This document shows, piece after piece, positions 6,850-8,186 of a stretch of 8,186 nucleotides of DNA; within the stretch, counting starts at the first letter, position 1; every line of letters begins with the position of its first letter. Both the position numbers and the translations under genes were made by a program. This stretch comes from JALHOM01 sp964444225. GTDB taxonomy: Bacteria > Patescibacteriota > Saccharimonadia > Saccharimonadales > 2-12-FULL-41-12. The notes under the pieces are model-generated. The model did not search any database. It saw only the letters and a list, made by a program, of their open reading frames with translations, and was not told where the DNA came from. The stretch spans positions 1-8,186 of the forward strand of contig CAYUFM010000021.1 in the NCBI GenBank assembly GCA_964444225.1. The letters run 5' to 3'.

Positions 6850-7437
6850 TTAATTTTGGCCAGGCTTGCCATAGTTATAAGTAGCCGATGGTTTATTTGG
6901 TTTTTCTAAGGAGAAAGAATCTGCAGGAACAAGTTGATAAGTATCAAAGTTATCTATAAAGAATTTATAAATCGAGTGAACGTCTGCTAGAGTTTCACCC
7001 CTACCAGCCGATAATTTCATTTCATCAAGTCTCATCCAGACTAAATCAGATGATTCGCCCTCATGAGGTTTATTTTCTGGCAAACCGTCAGCTAAGAACC
7101 CATAACAAAGATCTGAATGAAAATGACCATCGTTTACGTTGTGGGTATTCATACTAAAAGGAGTAGGGTGTGAAATATAATCTAAATCTACGACTATTTC
7201 ACTAGTATGCTGGGCAACTTTGAGCTGGGTTAGATTATAACCGCTCTCTTCTTCTAGCTCGTGTGCAACTGATTGCCAAGGCGTCTCGTCAAGCTCTATA
7301 TGACCACCTATCTGCATGTATTTGCCAATTTTTTTATGAAAATGGACCAAGCACAACCAATTATTATCTACTTTCCTAATAATATACATACTAATCGTCA
7401 TGTCATGCTGATTTGGTTGATTGTGTATGTGCGGCAT
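6850..7437 (-). CDS. Nudix hydrolase, substrate unknown
   Basis: This 195-residue protein has the Nudix fold that cleaves nucleoside diphosphates linked to another moiety, using Mg2+. The Nudix box runs from about Gly45 to Tyr67 (GHIELDE, then HELEEESGY), with the catalytic glutamates Glu60, Glu63 and Glu64 present. The arginine of the consensus REUXEE is His59 here. Preceding strands (about 13-44) and a following half-domain to about 165 complete a normal-sized domain. The extra tail after about 170 is Pro/Asn/Lys-rich and probably disordered. The first ATG at 7437 keeps a His-rich start, MPHIH..QHD; an alternative is Met13, and neither has a visible ribosome site. It starts 3 bases after the trhO stop and precedes uvrC by 6, so it sits inside a co-transcribed run with tRNA modification and DNA repair. 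Cleaning up damaged nucleotides is possible but not shown by sequence. Confidence 0.9.
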   Translation of the reverse strand: MPHIHNQPNQHDMTISMYIIRKVDNNWLCLVHFHKKIGKYMQIGGHIELDETPWQSVAHELEEESGYNLTQLKVAQHTSEIVVDLDYISHPTPFSMNTHNVNDGHFHSDLCYGFLADGLPENKPHEGESSDLVWMRLDEMKLSAGRGETLADVHSIYKFFIDNFDTYQLVPADSFSLEKPNKPSATYNYGKPGQN

Positions 7438-7440
7438 AGC

Positions 7441-8186
7441 TTACGCTGTGGCGCCGATTTTGGCTTTGTTTTTACAGTCGGTTGTGTGGAATAGTAAATC
7501 TTGGTTGGTTTTGCAGTTGTCGCAAATTAGCACCAGTCGGTTACAGCCAACCCAAGCGCAATTTTCGAAGTTAGATGTTTTGCCCTGACAATGTGTACAC
7601 TCACCAATATCGACTGATTTGTCAGAAAATCTGTGATTCATACGGTCGTCGAATATGTATAATGAACCTTCCCACAGGCCTTCATCGCCGTATTTTTCGC
7701 CGTATTTTACAATCCCACCGTCGATTTGGTAAACTTCTTTAAAACCACGATTTTTCATCATGGCGCTCAGCGCTTCACAGCGAATTCCACCCGTGCAATA
7801 ACTTACAATTGGTTTGTCTTTAATATCATCATATTTACCACTTTCTAGTTCGGTAATAAAATCACGTGATGTTTCGGTGTCTGGCACAATAGCGTTTTTG
7901 AATTTACCAACTTGGGCTTCATAAGCGTTACGTCCATCAAAAAACACTACATCATCGCCACGTTCCTGAACTAGTTTATGCAGGGCTTCTGGCTTAAGAT
8001 GTTTGCCGCCACCAACAACGCCGTTTTCATCAACTTTTATTTCGTCTGGGCAACCAAAGGCGACTAATTCTGGGCGAACTTTTACACTCAAACGAGGAAA
8101 GTCACTTCCGGTGCCTTCACTCCATTTATATGTTATGCCCCTGAAAACTTCACTGATATTCATTTCTTTACAGTATTCTTTAATGT
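7441..8186 (-). CDS. trhO: tRNA uridine(34) hydroxylase, rhodanese family (5' part outside window)
   Basis: TrhO (YceA in E. coli) hydroxylates wobble uridine 34 of certain tRNAs to ho5U, using a rhodanese domain. Numbering from the internal ATG at 8163, the rhodanese domain spans about 55-165. It contains FFDGRNAYEAQVGKFKNA (74-91), the catalytic loop YCTGGIRCE with Cys123, and the family's FDDRM (171-175). A Cys-rich C-terminal segment (Cys189, 192, 202, 207, 214, 217) resembles the zinc-type tail of TrhO proteins. The reading frame stays open upstream of that ATG to the window end, coding IKEYCKE with no stop. The family also has an N-terminal ferredoxin-like domain of about 90-100 residues, whose last strand is seen here (RLSVKVRPELVAFG). 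The ATG at 8163 is therefore very probably an internal methionine and the gene is partial. The stop is TAA, and the Nudix gene follows by 3 bases. Confidence 0.92.
   Translation of the reverse strand, partial: IKEYCKEMNISEVFRGITYKWSEGTGSDFPRLSVKVRPELVAFGCPDEIKVDENGVVGGGKHLKPEALHKLVQERGDDVVFFDGRNAYEAQVGKFKNAIVPDTETSRDFITELESGKYDDIKDKPIVSYCTGGIRCEALSAMMKNRGFKEVYQIDGGIVKYGEKYGDEGLWEGSLYIFDDRMNHRFSDKSVDIGECTHCQGKTSNFENCAWVGCNRLVLICDNCKTNQDLLFHTTDCKNKAKIGATA

Noticed and set aside
1..8186. CRISPR arrays, insertion sequences, phage genes, toxin-antitoxin pairs or another novel defence-type system
   Set aside because: I saw no regular direct repeats, no transposase or integrase motifs and no paired small genes. 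All coding space is taken by recognisable housekeeping families.

Overview
The window looks like an ordinary chromosomal stretch from a small-genome bacterium, most likely Candidate Phyla Radiation/Patescibacteria and plausibly Saccharibacteria (TM7). This placement is an inference. It rests on the moderately low GC by eye, the very short intergenic gaps, the compact versions of housekeeping proteins (502-residue UvrC, 70-residue SecG), a membrane-anchored rather than lipoprotein solute-binding protein, and a Nudix protein beginning MPHIH..QHD. I saw no phage, transposon, CRISPR or plasmid signatures.

Every gene lies on the minus strand, so transcription runs from high to low coordinates. The first block (8186 to 4081) is a tight run of four genes separated by 3, 6 and 15 bases: a rhodanese-family tRNA uridine hydroxylase (trhO, cut by the window edge), a Nudix hydrolase, the excinuclease subunit uvrC, and an M24 Xaa-Pro aminopeptidase. 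They are probably co-transcribed, and none of the last three has a strong ribosome binding site, which fits translational coupling. The second block (4063 to 2010) is secG followed by a peptide-type (family 5) solute-binding protein, with its own -10 box and good ribosome binding sites. Next comes an FAD-linked 2-hydroxyacid (D-lactate/glycolate-type) oxidase (1928 to 291), possibly with a promoter in the 81-base gap. Last is a self-contained tRNA-Leu(GAG) unit (128 to 44) with its own -10 box and a GC-rich intrinsic terminator at the window start.

The genes serve tRNA maturation and decoding (trhO, tRNA-Leu), nucleotide and DNA maintenance (Nudix, UvrC), protein export and peptide handling (SecG, solute-binding protein, aminopeptidase) and redox metabolism (FAD oxidase). 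I see no evidence that they form a novel dedicated system. The points most worth a second look are active-site or cofactor substitutions in familiar proteins: UvrC lacks the usual iron-sulfur cysteines, and the FAD oxidase has QYN where EHG is expected. A long interrupted palindrome also lies between the oxidase and the tRNA. No gene-free stretch exceeds 300 bases; the longest, 129-290, is described below.
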